A stretch of 64,000 nt of DNA from contig JAFRUO010000023.1 in assembly GCA_017438845.1 (NCBI GenBank), positions 20,381 through 84,380 of the forward strand, read 5' to 3'. Below are positions 34,590-45,087 of this stretch, piece after piece (position 1 is the stretch's first letter; each line of letters begins with the position of its first letter). Made by a program: the position numbers and the translations under genes. The stretch comes from Clostridia bacterium. Lineage in GTDB: Bacteria; Bacillota; Clostridia; Oscillospirales; Acutalibacteraceae. Under the pieces are notes generated by a model. The model did not search any database. It saw only the letters and a program-made list of their open reading frames with translations, and was not told the DNA's origin.

Positions 34590-35552
34590 ATGGACGCAGT
34601 AGGACAGAAATTACTTTTGGTAATAAACCCTGTTTCGGGAAAAAAGCTCGGCAGGCAGTATTCCAAAATGATAATTGACAACTTCAGTCAGGCAGGCTTT
34701 GTGGTTACCTGCATCTTTACAACCGCAAACGAAAACGCATACGATATGACGCTTAAAAGGGGAGCGGAATTTGACCTCGTTGTTTGCGTAGGCGGCGACG
34801 GCACCTTAAAGGAAACCGTCTGCGCCGTTATGGAGCTTGGCAACGATATGCCCATAGGATACATTCCGATGGGCTCGACAAACGACTTTGCTCATTCGGT
34901 CGGTATTCCCGACAAGGTTGAAAAATCCGTTCAGGCGATAATTGACGGCGAGCCGAGACCCGTTGACATGGGACGCTTCGGCGACAATGTTTTCGTCTAT
35001 GTCGCAGGCTTCGGTAACTATACCGCAATTTCGTATTCGGCAAGCCAGAAGCTTAAAAACATCTTCGGCAAGAATGCGTACTACCTTCAGGCGGTTAAGG
35101 AATTTTTCCATATGAAGGGCTATCATGCAAGAATTGAGGCGGACGGCGAGTTCTTTGAGGGCGACTATTTTTACGGCGAGGCTTCAAACTCGTACAGCGT
35201 AGGCGGTATCCCGATTTTACATAACATCGGAGTGCGCTTCGACGACGGCTATCATGAGCTTGTGCTTATCAAGATGTTCCGCACTCCCAAGGAGCTTGCA
35301 AGTATGTTCCGTTCCCTCTTTAAAAAGGACGTAAGGGGCAACGACCTTGTAATCACCAGACAGTGTAAGAATATTCGCTTTATGTTTGACGAGCCTACGG
35401 CGTTTACGCTTGACGGAGAATTCGGCGGCGACCAGACCGACATCAGCGTCAACACCGTTGCAAATGCAGTCAGGATTATCACCAAGGACCCGCTACCCGT
35501 TGAGGATGTACCTTCCGACAGCGGAGACGGAGCAAACGAAACGGTAAAATAA
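34590..35552 (+). CDS. Diacylglycerol/lipid kinase family protein (YegS/DagK-type)
   Basis: 320 residues. NPVSGKKLG opening, the nucleotide-binding GGDGTLKETV motif (CVGGDGT) and GSTNDFAHSVGIP are the family core; the second beta domain ends with the DGEFGG segment. It should phosphorylate a lipid such as diacylglycerol, feeding phosphatidic acid into membrane synthesis or recycling. It follows glyQS on the same strand and ends at a bidirectional terminator. Confidence 0.9.
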   Translation: MDAVGQKLLLVINPVSGKKLGRQYSKMIIDNFSQAGFVVTCIFTTANENAYDMTLKRGAEFDLVVCVGGDGTLKETVCAVMELGNDMPIGYIPMGSTNDFAHSVGIPDKVEKSVQAIIDGEPRPVDMGRFGDNVFVYVAGFGNYTAISYSASQKLKNIFGKNAYYLQAVKEFFHMKGYHARIEADGEFFEGDYFYGEASNSYSVGGIPILHNIGVRFDDGYHELVLIKMFRTPKELASMFRSLFKKDVRGNDLVITRQCKNIRFMFDEPTAFTLDGEFGGDQTDISVNTVANAVRIITKDPLPVEDVPSDSGDGANETVK

Positions 35553-35563
35553 TACAAAAAATC

Positions 35564-35595
35564 AAGGCAGAGCATTACGCTCTGCCTTTAATTTT
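35564..35595. terminator. Bidirectional terminator between lipid kinase and HTH regulator
   Basis: AAGGCAGAGC pairs with GCTCTGCCTT (35564-35573 with 35579-35588) over ATTAC, with T-rich flanks on both sides. Confidence 0.85.
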
Positions 35596-37295
35596 TACTG
35601 CTGTTCGGCTGCTTCCGGCTCAAAGCCTGCAATCGCCTTTACGAGCTTCGGATGCTGTATTACAAAGTGAATTGTAGGCGACAGTTCCTTTGAAATAATG
35701 GCGTATTTGTCGGCAACGGTGACGATGCGTATGTTTTTAAAGAATGCGTTTTCATTCTTCCTGAGCTTATAGTTCTTAAAGTCCGAAGCAAACTCCTCTG
35801 TAAGAGCCAGGTGCTTTTTGTACGTTTCAAAGGAGTAGCAGAGCGATACGTCAAAAAAGAAATCAGAGGTGCAAAGACGGTGCTTTTCCGACTTGAATTC
35901 CTCTTCGGACAAAACGCGTACCTCCTCGAGGTATGTGTTTTTGCTTATTACCTCCTCAATTTTCCTCCGTTGCCTTAAAACATCCGCGTACATTTTTTTC
36001 GCAGACTCCGCGCTTATGCCGTTTTGTGAGCAGATTTCCGAAAAAAGCTCCGCGGAGAGGGTATACACGGGAAGGGTCGAGTTGATTATCCTTCGGTCGC
36101 CCTCAACAAGGCTTATGTCGGAAAGCCTTGCAAGATACTGACTGCCCGAGCCCCTGTCGTACACCTTCATCAGCGGCTGAGCAAGTGAAATTGCATGAGA
36201 GGCAAGCCGATTGTAGTAAGCCACCTCGCTTTTTGCGGTGGTTAGGTAGTACCTTCCGTCTTTGGGAAAACCGTCGGCACAGCCGCCTTCAAGCACCACG
36301 GTGCCTGCGGTATGAAGACTTGTTTTGTACGGACCCTTCGAGGCGGATTTCATATAATACGGCGAAATCCTGCCCGTCATATAAAGCGGAATCCAGCCCT
36401 CCAGCCCCATCATCATTTCGTGCCAAGGACGGTCGAGGTTATGTATTACGTTGAGATGGATTCCTTTTTTAAGTATTACCGCCGTTGCAAGCATTATGTT
36501 TTTAAAAAAGCTGTTGTCGGCGGCAATGTCTGTAATCGGCATTTCGTTGTGCAGAAACATATCCGCCGAGGACTTTGACGTAGCGGCGATTTTGAAAAAG
36601 TCAAGCTCCGCCTTACGCATTTCCTCAATGCCGTAGTAATATTTGCTTGTCGGAAGTGTAAACGGCAGGGTGGGAATTTTGATTTTCTCAAAGTTTGCTT
36701 CCTTTATATACTCGTCAAGGTTAAAGCTGTCAAGGCTGCTTAAAAAGCTGAAGATACGGTCGTTTTTCTTAACTTCGCCCGAGTAAAGCCAAGCGGCCAA
36801 ATCCGACTGTACGTTAGCCCCGTCGGAGCCGATAAGCTCGCACAGTGAGCCGAGCTGCTCGCTTTTTGAAAGCTTTCTTGAAAAGAAGCTGCTTACTCCG
36901 CCGACAAAGCTGTTTGTGTCGGAGGGCTTCCTCTGGCCGTTCCTGATTCTCGAAAGGTAGGACGAGTCGAAATTCAGCCACTTCGCAAGCTCGGAAACGT
37001 TGATGTCAAATTCGTCAATAAGTATATTCAGCTTTGAAACAATAAGCTCCGTGTCATATTCGCTCTTTTTAAGCTGTGACTTAAGCGAGGTAAATATTTC
37101 GTCAGCGCCCTCCTCACAGCGTGACGACAGCGCAGTTGCCAAAAGGCTCAACTGACTGTCGGTCATTTTTGTTTCCTTCTCACGGTTTCGATATCGGCTT
37201 ACGGTGGGCTGAGAAATGCCGGTAAGCTCCGAAAGCTCCTTTGAGCTGAGCCCTGCTTTTTCAATATAATAGTTGAGCCTCTCTGCAAAAGACAT
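35595..37295 (-). CDS. Large XRE-family regulator with two HTH domains
   Basis: 566 residues starting at the ATG at 37295 (GGAGGTG upstream); a longer frame to 37517 overlaps the divergent gene and is rejected. The N-terminal XRE helix-turn-helix (about 1-60, LSSKELSELTGISQPTVSRYRN) is followed by a second one (about 120-170, INVSELAKWLNFDSSYLSRIRNG), and then about 390 residues of a globular domain I cannot name that holds no transmembrane span. The gene is transcribed away from the SLH protein and faces a promoter region containing a repeated sequence, so it probably controls that gene. Confidence 0.8.
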   Translation of the reverse strand: MSFAERLNYYIEKAGLSSKELSELTGISQPTVSRYRNREKETKMTDSQLSLLATALSSRCEEGADEIFTSLKSQLKKSEYDTELIVSKLNILIDEFDINVSELAKWLNFDSSYLSRIRNGQRKPSDTNSFVGGVSSFFSRKLSKSEQLGSLCELIGSDGANVQSDLAAWLYSGEVKKNDRIFSFLSSLDSFNLDEYIKEANFEKIKIPTLPFTLPTSKYYYGIEEMRKAELDFFKIAATSKSSADMFLHNEMPITDIAADNSFFKNIMLATAVILKKGIHLNVIHNLDRPWHEMMMGLEGWIPLYMTGRISPYYMKSASKGPYKTSLHTAGTVVLEGGCADGFPKDGRYYLTTAKSEVAYYNRLASHAISLAQPLMKVYDRGSGSQYLARLSDISLVEGDRRIINSTLPVYTLSAELFSEICSQNGISAESAKKMYADVLRQRRKIEEVISKNTYLEEVRVLSEEEFKSEKHRLCTSDFFFDVSLCYSFETYKKHLALTEEFASDFKNYKLRKNENAFFKNIRIVTVADKYAIISKELSPTIHFVIQHPKLVKAIAGFEPEAAEQQ

Positions 37296-37365
37296 AACAA
37301 CACCTCCGAAATCTAAGATAATACAAGCATAAATTTCGCAATTTGTCAATGACTTTTGTGAAATT

Positions 37366-37397
37366 CTGTACAAATTACTGTACAAATTTGTTACAAT
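37366..37397 (+). promoter_or_regulatory. Direct repeats and -10 box of the SLH gene, candidate regulator site
   Basis: CTGTACAAATT occurs at 37366-37376 and again at 37378-37388, spaced 12 nt start to start, and a TACAAT -10 box follows at 37392-37397. The -35 region is poor and is covered by the repeats, which suits an activated promoter. On minus, TTGACA and TGTATT-like boxes for the regulator lie in the same 136-bp region. Confidence 0.5.
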
Positions 37398-37431
37398 TGG
37401 AGTACCAAATAAAAAAGGAGAGGATTTCCAA

Positions 37432-39507
37432 ATGAAAAAAACTTTATCAGTTTTACTCACTGTTGTAATGCTTCTGGGCTTAGTGCCTATGTCAGCATTC
37501 GCAGCCGAGGCACACAACGGACCTGCAGACGTTCCGTGGGCTTTTATCTCTATCTATTATGAGGGCGAAGAACCCGGCGATGAGCACGAAGGAACAGGTG
37601 CTGTTTATTCGGAAAACACAGTTCATAATGATGCTGTTGCAGGTGCAACTTATGATCTTGAGAGCAACACACTGACTTTGTCAAATTATAAGCATCCCGA
37701 AAACGGACTTTCCGTCAACATGATGGGAGATGATTTCAAACTTGAGATTGTCGGTGAATGTGAACTTTGCAACATCGCCGTTTGGGGCGACGGCTGGGGC
37801 GGTTCAATCACAATTACAGGTACAGGCACACTTACCGTTAACAAAGACAGCAAAATAGATTCAGCAATTGTACTCTTCGCAGAAAGCGTTGAGGCAAGCC
37901 TTACAGTTGATAGCAACGTTACGGTTAACCTTTACGGTAAAAAAGGCGTGTTCTACAGCTCAGCGAACGCACTCAGCAATCCCGAGGATGTCGTTATTGC
38001 TGCAAACGGACAGGAGCTCTTTGAGCTTAATTCGGGTATTTATAATTATGAATATTCTGAAATCATAACCGCTTACGAAATATTAGGAAGCGACGAAGAG
38101 GGTACTGACAGGGGCTACGCAACAACCAAAGCGGACGATCCCGACGGCTTTTACGCTACGTCAATCTGGACAAGTTCTTTAGGCGAAAAGGAATACCATG
38201 TTACAAAACTCGTTTATTCAGAGGAATACGGTGTTTACTTTGAAGATCCGTATTTCGGAGAAGAGTATGCTAACAAATATGGCGAAGTAGCTCTCACCGA
38301 AGAAGAGTTTAAAGACGCAGGCTTCAGCATGACTGTTTCCGGAAAGCAGTTAAGCACTATTTTCTTCTTTGACGGTGATAATGCCGCATCCGGTCCCAGG
38401 CTTATAAAAGCCGATGACGCAGACAGTATTTATATGCTTGACCACCAAGGATATTCATACACTGATATAAATGACGGCTCAACCTATACGTTCAAAGGCA
38501 CAATTTATAAGCTTAAGGAATCAGAGCACGGCTTTGAGATTGACTCAAGCTTTACTCCTGTTGAAATCGGAAAGACCGACTATGAAGCTCTTCCCGCAGG
38601 CTTTACCGTCGTTATGGATGAAGAGTATGAGCCTCTTTATCTTAAAGGCTCTTTTGAAGAATACACCGGTAACATTTATGTTGATGACGAAGGAAATGAG
38701 TATGTAGTTTATAACAACTGGACAGATGGACAGGACCATAAGTATGTCTATGCAATAACTGAAGTCGAAGATGTTCCCGGCTGCTATGTTGCAACTGAAT
38801 ATGTAGAGGATATTGCAGGTGTTGAAGATCACGGATATACCGAGGTTATGAAAACAGAGCCGAGCGAATTCTTTGAGATAACCACTGACGTTACCGAGTT
38901 TACCTTTGAACCTGACGGCGAAGTTCCGCCTCCTCTTGCACCGAGCTTCCCTGACGTAAAGAGCGGCGCTTGGTATTACGATGCGGCTCAGTACTGCGCT
39001 CAGAAGGGATATATTTCAGGATATGCTAACGGCAACTTCGGACCTAACGACAACCTCAAGCGTCAGGACTTCGTTGTAATTCTTTCCAAGATTGCAGGCG
39101 CAGACCTTGACAAGTATGCCAAGATGACACCGAAGCTTAAGGACGTAAAGAAGGGCGCATATTACGCAGCAGCTGTTAACTGGGCTGTTGACAACAATAT
39201 TATCGCAGGCTATGCTAACGGCAACTTTGGTGTTAACGACAACATCACCCGTGAACAGGTAGCAACCATTCTTTACAGATATATGGGCTCACCCGAAATC
39301 AAGGACGTTGACAAGACTCTTGCAAAGTTCAAGGATGTAAACCGCATAAGCAGTTTTGCAAAAACAGCGGTTGCATGGGCAGTCCAGAACAACGTAATCA
39401 GCGGTATGGCAGACGGCAGAGTAGCACCCACCGAGGGCGCCGCCAGAGCACAGATTGCATCGATTATTATGCGTATGGATCAACAGGGAATGTTTAATAA
39501 GGCATAA
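37432..39507 (+). CDS. Cell-surface protein with three C-terminal SLH domains
   Basis: 691 residues. Signal peptide ending AFA-AE (about residue 24). Residues about 30-200 are beta-rich, with strands such as SITITGTGTLTV that suggest a beta-helix of the carbohydrate-binding surface type; residues 200-500 are an acidic, Tyr/Glu-rich region. Three SLH repeats follow (about 508-560, 570-625, 630-685) with the FPDVKSGAWYYDAAQYC and VKKGAYYAAAVNWAVDN phrasing that binds secondary cell wall polymers. It should sit in the wall layer. Expression probably depends on the divergent double-HTH regulator. Confidence 0.88.
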   Translation: MKKTLSVLLTVVMLLGLVPMSAFAAEAHNGPADVPWAFISIYYEGEEPGDEHEGTGAVYSENTVHNDAVAGATYDLESNTLTLSNYKHPENGLSVNMMGDDFKLEIVGECELCNIAVWGDGWGGSITITGTGTLTVNKDSKIDSAIVLFAESVEASLTVDSNVTVNLYGKKGVFYSSANALSNPEDVVIAANGQELFELNSGIYNYEYSEIITAYEILGSDEEGTDRGYATTKADDPDGFYATSIWTSSLGEKEYHVTKLVYSEEYGVYFEDPYFGEEYANKYGEVALTEEEFKDAGFSMTVSGKQLSTIFFFDGDNAASGPRLIKADDADSIYMLDHQGYSYTDINDGSTYTFKGTIYKLKESEHGFEIDSSFTPVEIGKTDYEALPAGFTVVMDEEYEPLYLKGSFEEYTGNIYVDDEGNEYVVYNNWTDGQDHKYVYAITEVEDVPGCYVATEYVEDIAGVEDHGYTEVMKTEPSEFFEITTDVTEFTFEPDGEVPPPLAPSFPDVKSGAWYYDAAQYCAQKGYISGYANGNFGPNDNLKRQDFVVILSKIAGADLDKYAKMTPKLKDVKKGAYYAAAVNWAVDNNIIAGYANGNFGVNDNITREQVATILYRYMGSPEIKDVDKTLAKFKDVNRISSFAKTAVAWAVQNNVISGMADGRVAPTEGAARAQIASIIMRMDQQGMFNKA

Positions 39508-39521
39508 TTAAATTAACAAAA

Positions 39522-39765
39522 CGTAGGGGCGACCATTGGTCGCCTCTATTTTTTGATGTTATTTTATTTTTAATCCGTAGGGGACGGCGTCCCGACGTCC
39601 CGATTAACCTCCCCTCTCAAGGGGAGCTTGTAAGGTTATAATGAATAATGGTAGTAGGGCGGGAGCTTAGCTCCCGCCCCTTTAAAAACCATTGCAAATT
39701 CACAGCAGACAGCTATCGCTCCCTCTCCGAGGGAGCGGTAGAGCGTAAGGCGACAGGTGGAAGGG
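39522..39765. repeat. REP-like and hairpin repeat cluster
   Basis: Element B (39522-39545, stem GGCGACC/GGTCGCC), element A (39575-39603, CCGTAGGGGACGGCGTCCC), an AACCTCCCCT hairpin and, from about 39699, a GCTCCCTCTCCGAGGGAGC hairpin with GCGACAGGTGG flank. This resembles the cluster at 15591-15970. Confidence 0.75.
39657..39683 (+). terminator. Perfect 10-bp hairpin with weak T tract
   Basis: GGGCGGGAGC pairs with GCTCCCGCCC over TTA, then CTTTAAAA. It may end the SLH transcript or simply be another hairpin of the repeat cluster. Confidence 0.45.
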
Positions 39766-39775
39766 TTGTAAAAAA

Positions 39776-39805
39776 AGCACAAAAAACGGGCGGAAAACCG
39801 CCCGT
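39776..39805 (-). terminator. Intrinsic terminator of the minus-strand Nudix/multidrug pair
   Basis: On minus: ACGGGCGG, TTTT, CCGCCCGT, then TTTTTT. It follows the stop at 39826. Confidence 0.85.
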
Positions 39806-39825
39806 AAATTTAATAAAGCTTTTTG

Positions 39826-40314
39826 TTAAAAAATTCCGTAGGTCAGCAGTGACATAATCAAGCCGGCAATGAAAACGCCCAGGGCGATAATCGGAAGCGA
39901 GCGCTTAAAGTCAATACCTAACAACGCCGCCATAAGAGCGCCCGTCCAGCCGCCCGTGCCCGGCAGGGGAACAGCAACGAAAACAAGCAGCCCCCACGAC
40001 TTGTACCTTAGCACCTTTTGCTTGTTGCGCTCGGTCTTGTCTTCAAGCCGTACAATTATTTTTTCAAAGAATTTAAAGCGCCTGAGCCACTCGAAAATTT
40101 TCTTGATAAACAGAAGAATAAACGGAATCGGAAGCATATTGCCGACATAGCAGATTGCAAACGCCTCGTAGAAATTCACGTCAAGTATTCTTGCCGCTAT
40201 CATGCCGCCGCGAAGTTCAAGTATCGGCATAAGCGAGATTATGAAAATTGTCAGCTCCGGAGGAATTTTTTCCCGGAAAAGCTCGACAAAAAAGTTAGCT
40301 AAGGTTTCAGCCAT
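39826..40314 (-). CDS. Small multidrug-export family membrane protein
   Basis: 162 residues, with about five hydrophobic spans and the family phrases LELRGGMIAA and PLPGTGGWTGALMAALLGID. It belongs to the family named small multi-drug export protein; a transport role is inferred from the name more than shown. It is encoded 11 nt downstream of the Nudix gene on the same strand, and so likely co-transcribed. Confidence 0.85.
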   Translation of the reverse strand: MAETLANFFVELFREKIPPELTIFIISLMPILELRGGMIAARILDVNFYEAFAICYVGNMLPIPFILLFIKKIFEWLRRFKFFEKIIVRLEDKTERNKQKVLRYKSWGLLVFVAVPLPGTGGWTGALMAALLGIDFKRSLPIIALGVFIAGLIMSLLTYGIF

Positions 40315-40325
40315 ATAAACTCCTT

Positions 40326-41057
40326 TTAAACGTTGTTTTCCTCAATGTACGCCTGCGCCGCCTCAAGAATCTGCCTGTCGTTGATGTAGTTGAGGGTGTG
40401 CATTGCGCGGTCGTAGCAAAGCCAGATGTAGTCCTCAATCTCCTCGGGTTGGATTTTGGTCTGCGTGTCGGCGGTGGTTGCAAGGAAAATCGTAACCGAC
40501 TTCTCAATACGGTTTCTGATTGTGTACTCGGACTTGTGCTCGAAGCCCTCAAATATATTTATGTGCAGACCCGCCTCTTCAAGAACCTCTCTTGCGGCAG
40601 TTTGCTCATTTGTTTCGCCCCGTTCAACGTGCCCCTTCGGAAAGCCCCAGTTGGTGCTCCTTCTGTTTTTGATAAGCAGGAAACGCCTTTCGCCGTTAAT
40701 AATCCTGAAAACAACGGCACCGCAGGAACGCTCATACAGGCACTCAAGGCTGTACTCGTCCTCGTTATAAATAAAGCTTAATGCGTCGGAAATCTCGTGA
40801 TTGATAAACTTCTTGCTTTTGGGTGACACAACGAGGTAAACCCCCTGCTGCTCCTTTAACTTAACTACGGCTATAACTCTGCCCTCAAAATTACGCACGG
40901 CGTGGGCGAGTCCCATTATAAACGCACCTCTTACAGAGGTTCTGCGGTCAAGGCCGCTTTCAACAATACCGTAATTCAGCCGGAAGACCTTACCGGTCTT
41001 TTTGTCAAAGGCACCCATGGGCTTGATAACCCGTACTCTGACATATTTGCCCAGCAT
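40326..41057 (-). CDS. Nudix hydrolase with N-terminal pyrophosphatase-like domain
   Basis: 243 residues from the ATG at 41057; AAGGAG is 8 nt upstream, while the in-frame TTG at 41063 is too close to it. The C-terminal half is a Nudix domain with the full box from G(HVERG)E to REVLEEAGL, so it should cleave nucleoside diphosphate-linked compounds. The first 110 residues (PMGAFDKKTGKVFRLNYGIVE, FEGRVIAVVKL) recall the short clostridial inorganic-pyrophosphatase-like proteins, but the usual Asp of the DAY(I/V)LG segment is absent (GAFIMG), so this part may be inactive. The fusion is the odd feature. Confidence 0.78.
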   Translation of the reverse strand: MLGKYVRVRVIKPMGAFDKKTGKVFRLNYGIVESGLDRRTSVRGAFIMGLAHAVRNFEGRVIAVVKLKEQQGVYLVVSPKSKKFINHEISDALSFIYNEDEYSLECLYERSCGAVVFRIINGERRFLLIKNRRSTNWGFPKGHVERGETNEQTAAREVLEEAGLHINIFEGFEHKSEYTIRNRIEKSVTIFLATTADTQTKIQPEEIEDYIWLCYDRAMHTLNYINDRQILEAAQAYIEENNV

Positions 41058-41197
41058 ATACAATACTCCTTAGAAAAATCTAACAAACATTATACAATCA
41101 TTTGCACCTGCTTTCAAGATGTTTTTGACTTTTCGTGCCCTTTGACAAAAAAATAATACAAATTAATAAATTTCCTGCACTTTTTTGTTAAAAACAG

Positions 41198-41226
41198 TTG
41201 TTAAAAAGTTAGATATAAGTTAAAAT
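41198..41226 (+). promoter_or_regulatory. Promoter of the LCP gene
   Basis: TTGTTA at 41198-41203 and TAAAAT at 41221-41226 with a 17-nt spacer, 31 nt before the start. Confidence 0.5.
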
Positions 41227-41257
41227 ATAAGGTGAAATATTTTCTGGAGATGTATAT

Positions 41258-42673
41258 ATGGATCCTAAGGATTTCAAATTCAACGACGATGCCTTTGACG
41301 ATGTGTTCGGGGTTTCGGAGCCGTATGACGACACAAGCGGCAAAAAAGCCGATTTGCCGCCTAAGCCTTACACCGCTAAAAAAACACATTCCGACAAGTC
41401 GGACTTTGAAAGCGAATTTGACGAGATATTCAGCAGCAGTAATTTTCATCATGACGATGAGGATTACCGCTCATACATAGACGAGGTTTATACCGAGAAC
41501 GAAGAGGACGGTCAGTTTATGAACGTCCATACCACCCGTCCCACCCCGAAAAGACCCGAAAGCAGGCCTTACAGCTATAACTACGGCAATGACCGCCGGG
41601 CACATCAGCGCCCGGAACAGCCCGGGCAGGCACAGCGCCGTTATACCGAGGAGGACGACATCGACTCGGGCAGACAGCCGACGGAAAGCAGAAAAAGCTT
41701 TTCGGCAGGTAAGTTCATGGGAATACTTTTAATTCTTATTCTGCTTGTCGTTGCCGTCGGAGGCGTGGGCGGCTTCTTCTACGCAAAGTCGCTTACCGAA
41801 AAGGTAAACTATCAGCCGCTGTCCGCAAACGCGCATATCAGCTCTTCGGAGCTCAGAACGGAAAAAGGCGTTAAAAACATCCTGCTTGTCGGCGTTGACG
41901 GAGGTTCGCAAAGGGAGGGCGAAATTACACGCTCGGACACCATGATGCTGCTGACAATTGACGACAACAACAGACAGCTTAAGCTCAGCTCCTTTTTAAG
42001 GGACACCTATATCGAAATTCCCAGCTACAAATGGGATAAGCTCAACGCCTCTCAAAGTCACGGAGGCACTCAGCTGCTTGTTGACACGCTCGAATATAAT
42101 TTCGGCATTGATATTGACAACTATATGCTCGTAAACTTCGATATGTTTATCACGATTGTTGATTCCCTCGGCGGAGTAAATGTTGAGGTCACGGACAAGG
42201 AAGCCGAGTACATAAACAGTAAGGACCATATGACCGAGGTTGAGGCAAGCGCCTTCCCCGAGGACATTCAGTCGGGCGAGTCGGTGCACCTTACCGGAGC
42301 GCAGGCACTGTGGTATGCGAGGATACGTTATCTTGACAGCGACTTTATGAGAACGCAGAGGCAGAGAAAGGTTATTTCCGCAATCGTTCACAAGGCTACA
42401 AGGACCGACCCCGTTACGCTTATGTCAATGCTTGACAAGATTGTTCCGATGATTGAAACCGACCTTACAAGCGACGATATGATGGGGCTCGGAATGAATG
42501 CGCTCAAATATGTCCGCTACGACATTGCTCAGCAGCAGATACCTGCCGACAACACCTGGGAAAACGGCAGACGTAAGGGCTCCGGCGCAGTGCTTGTAAT
42601 TAACCTTGAAAAGAACAGGGACATACTGCAGAGCTTTGTCTTTGAGAAAGCGGCTGTCAACGAGGATAAATAA
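41258..42673 (+). CDS. LytR-CpsA-Psr (LCP) family wall-polymer ligase
   Basis: 471 residues. A long, charged, disordered cytoplasmic head (1-150, rich in Asp, Tyr and Arg) precedes one span (about 153-176) and an extracellular LCP domain (about 200-450) with NILLVGVD, RSDTMMLLTI, LSSFLRDTY and the R-Y-L-D-x-D-F-x-R-T-x-R-Q-R segment of the lipid phosphate site. LCP enzymes join wall teichoic acid or capsular polymers to peptidoglycan. The 150-residue cytoplasmic head is longer than usual. Confidence 0.9.
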   Translation: MDPKDFKFNDDAFDDVFGVSEPYDDTSGKKADLPPKPYTAKKTHSDKSDFESEFDEIFSSSNFHHDDEDYRSYIDEVYTENEEDGQFMNVHTTRPTPKRPESRPYSYNYGNDRRAHQRPEQPGQAQRRYTEEDDIDSGRQPTESRKSFSAGKFMGILLILILLVVAVGGVGGFFYAKSLTEKVNYQPLSANAHISSSELRTEKGVKNILLVGVDGGSQREGEITRSDTMMLLTIDDNNRQLKLSSFLRDTYIEIPSYKWDKLNASQSHGGTQLLVDTLEYNFGIDIDNYMLVNFDMFITIVDSLGGVNVEVTDKEAEYINSKDHMTEVEASAFPEDIQSGESVHLTGAQALWYARIRYLDSDFMRTQRQRKVISAIVHKATRTDPVTLMSMLDKIVPMIETDLTSDDMMGLGMNALKYVRYDIAQQQIPADNTWENGRRKGSGAVLVINLEKNRDILQSFVFEKAAVNEDK

Positions 42674-42718
42674 GCTGCTCTTTTTGGCGGCAAAATATAA
42701 ACACCCGAAAGACTTTGA

Positions 42719-44224
<1,506 letters not shown>

Positions 44225-44236
44225 AGGACTGATAGT

Positions 44237-45025
44237 ATGGCATTTAAATGTCCGCATTGCGGAGAAACCTTAAGGTGGTATGATTTCAGAGCCGAGTGTA
44301 AGCACTGCGGCGCAAATATACCCAACTACAACTGGGAGCAAAGACTTGAGGAAGATTCCGAAAAGGCGGAAACCGCATTCGCAAGGCTTCATTACAGAGT
44401 GGCGAATTTCAAAAGCGGCACCGTCGGAAATCCTTTCAGAATCGTAAGACTTGTGTGCTCTTTGCTGCCGCTTGCGGCGCTGGTGGTACCGCTTATTAAG
44501 ATAAACCTTCAGTTTCCGTTTTATGAAAAGAGCGACACCGTGTCCTTTTTGACGCTGATTCTTAATTACATAACAAAGCTTGACTTTTTCGGCGGCTTTA
44601 AGCTTATGAGCGCCACGGCACTCGGTGCGGCGGCAAAGCCTCTGATGCTTGCGGTTGTGCTTATGTTTGCGGCGGTTGCGGCAGGAGTGCTCAACTTCTT
44701 CTTAACGCTTATCGGAGCTATTAATCTCAAGGCGGCGCCCAATGCGGTGCTTTGTGTTGTTTCAACCGGTTGCTGGTGTGCGGCGGCGGTTATGGCTTCG
44801 GGCTTCATTTCGGCGGCGGCTCAGGGAACCGTCAATGTTCTCAGCGGCAGCGTCGTTTGGTGGGGTTTTGCGATAGGTATACTTCTGTTTGCGGTGAATA
44901 CGGTTATCAATATTATCACCGCAAGAAGCTTTAAAAAGCAGCGAAGCGCTCAGCCGTCAATTGACGAGTTCGTGGAAAACGAGCTTGAGGAAAACCGCAA
45001 AGAGGAAGCCGAAGCGGCTGAATAA
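44237..45025 (+). CDS. Zinc-ribbon membrane protein, unknown function
   Basis: 262 residues. The N-terminal CPHCGE...CKHCGA pattern (residues 5-24) is a four-cysteine zinc ribbon. Four to five hydrophobic spans follow from about residue 72, and the tail is charged and acidic. Proteins of this layout are frequent in Clostridia without a known role. Its position behind the GH51 gene is no evidence of a sugar function. Confidence 0.75.
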   Translation: MAFKCPHCGETLRWYDFRAECKHCGANIPNYNWEQRLEEDSEKAETAFARLHYRVANFKSGTVGNPFRIVRLVCSLLPLAALVVPLIKINLQFPFYEKSDTVSFLTLILNYITKLDFFGGFKLMSATALGAAAKPLMLAVVLMFAAVAAGVLNFFLTLIGAINLKAAPNAVLCVVSTGCWCAAAVMASGFISAAAQGTVNVLSGSVVWWGFAIGILLFAVNTVINIITARSFKKQRSAQPSIDEFVENELEENRKEEAEAAE

Positions 45026-45043
45026 TTAATAATTGCACAGAAT

Positions 45044-45073
45044 AAAACGCAGGTCGTGCGACCTGCGTTTTTA
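45044..45073. terminator. Bidirectional terminator
   Basis: AAAACGCAGGTC pairs with GACCTGCGTTTT over GTGC. It lies between converging genes. Confidence 0.9.
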
Positions 45074-45087
45074 ATATGCTTTTAAAG

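Noticed and set aside
37296..37517. N-terminal extension of the XRE regulator to 37517
   Set aside because: It overlaps the divergent SLH gene, and the ATG at 37295 has an ideal GGAGGTG site.
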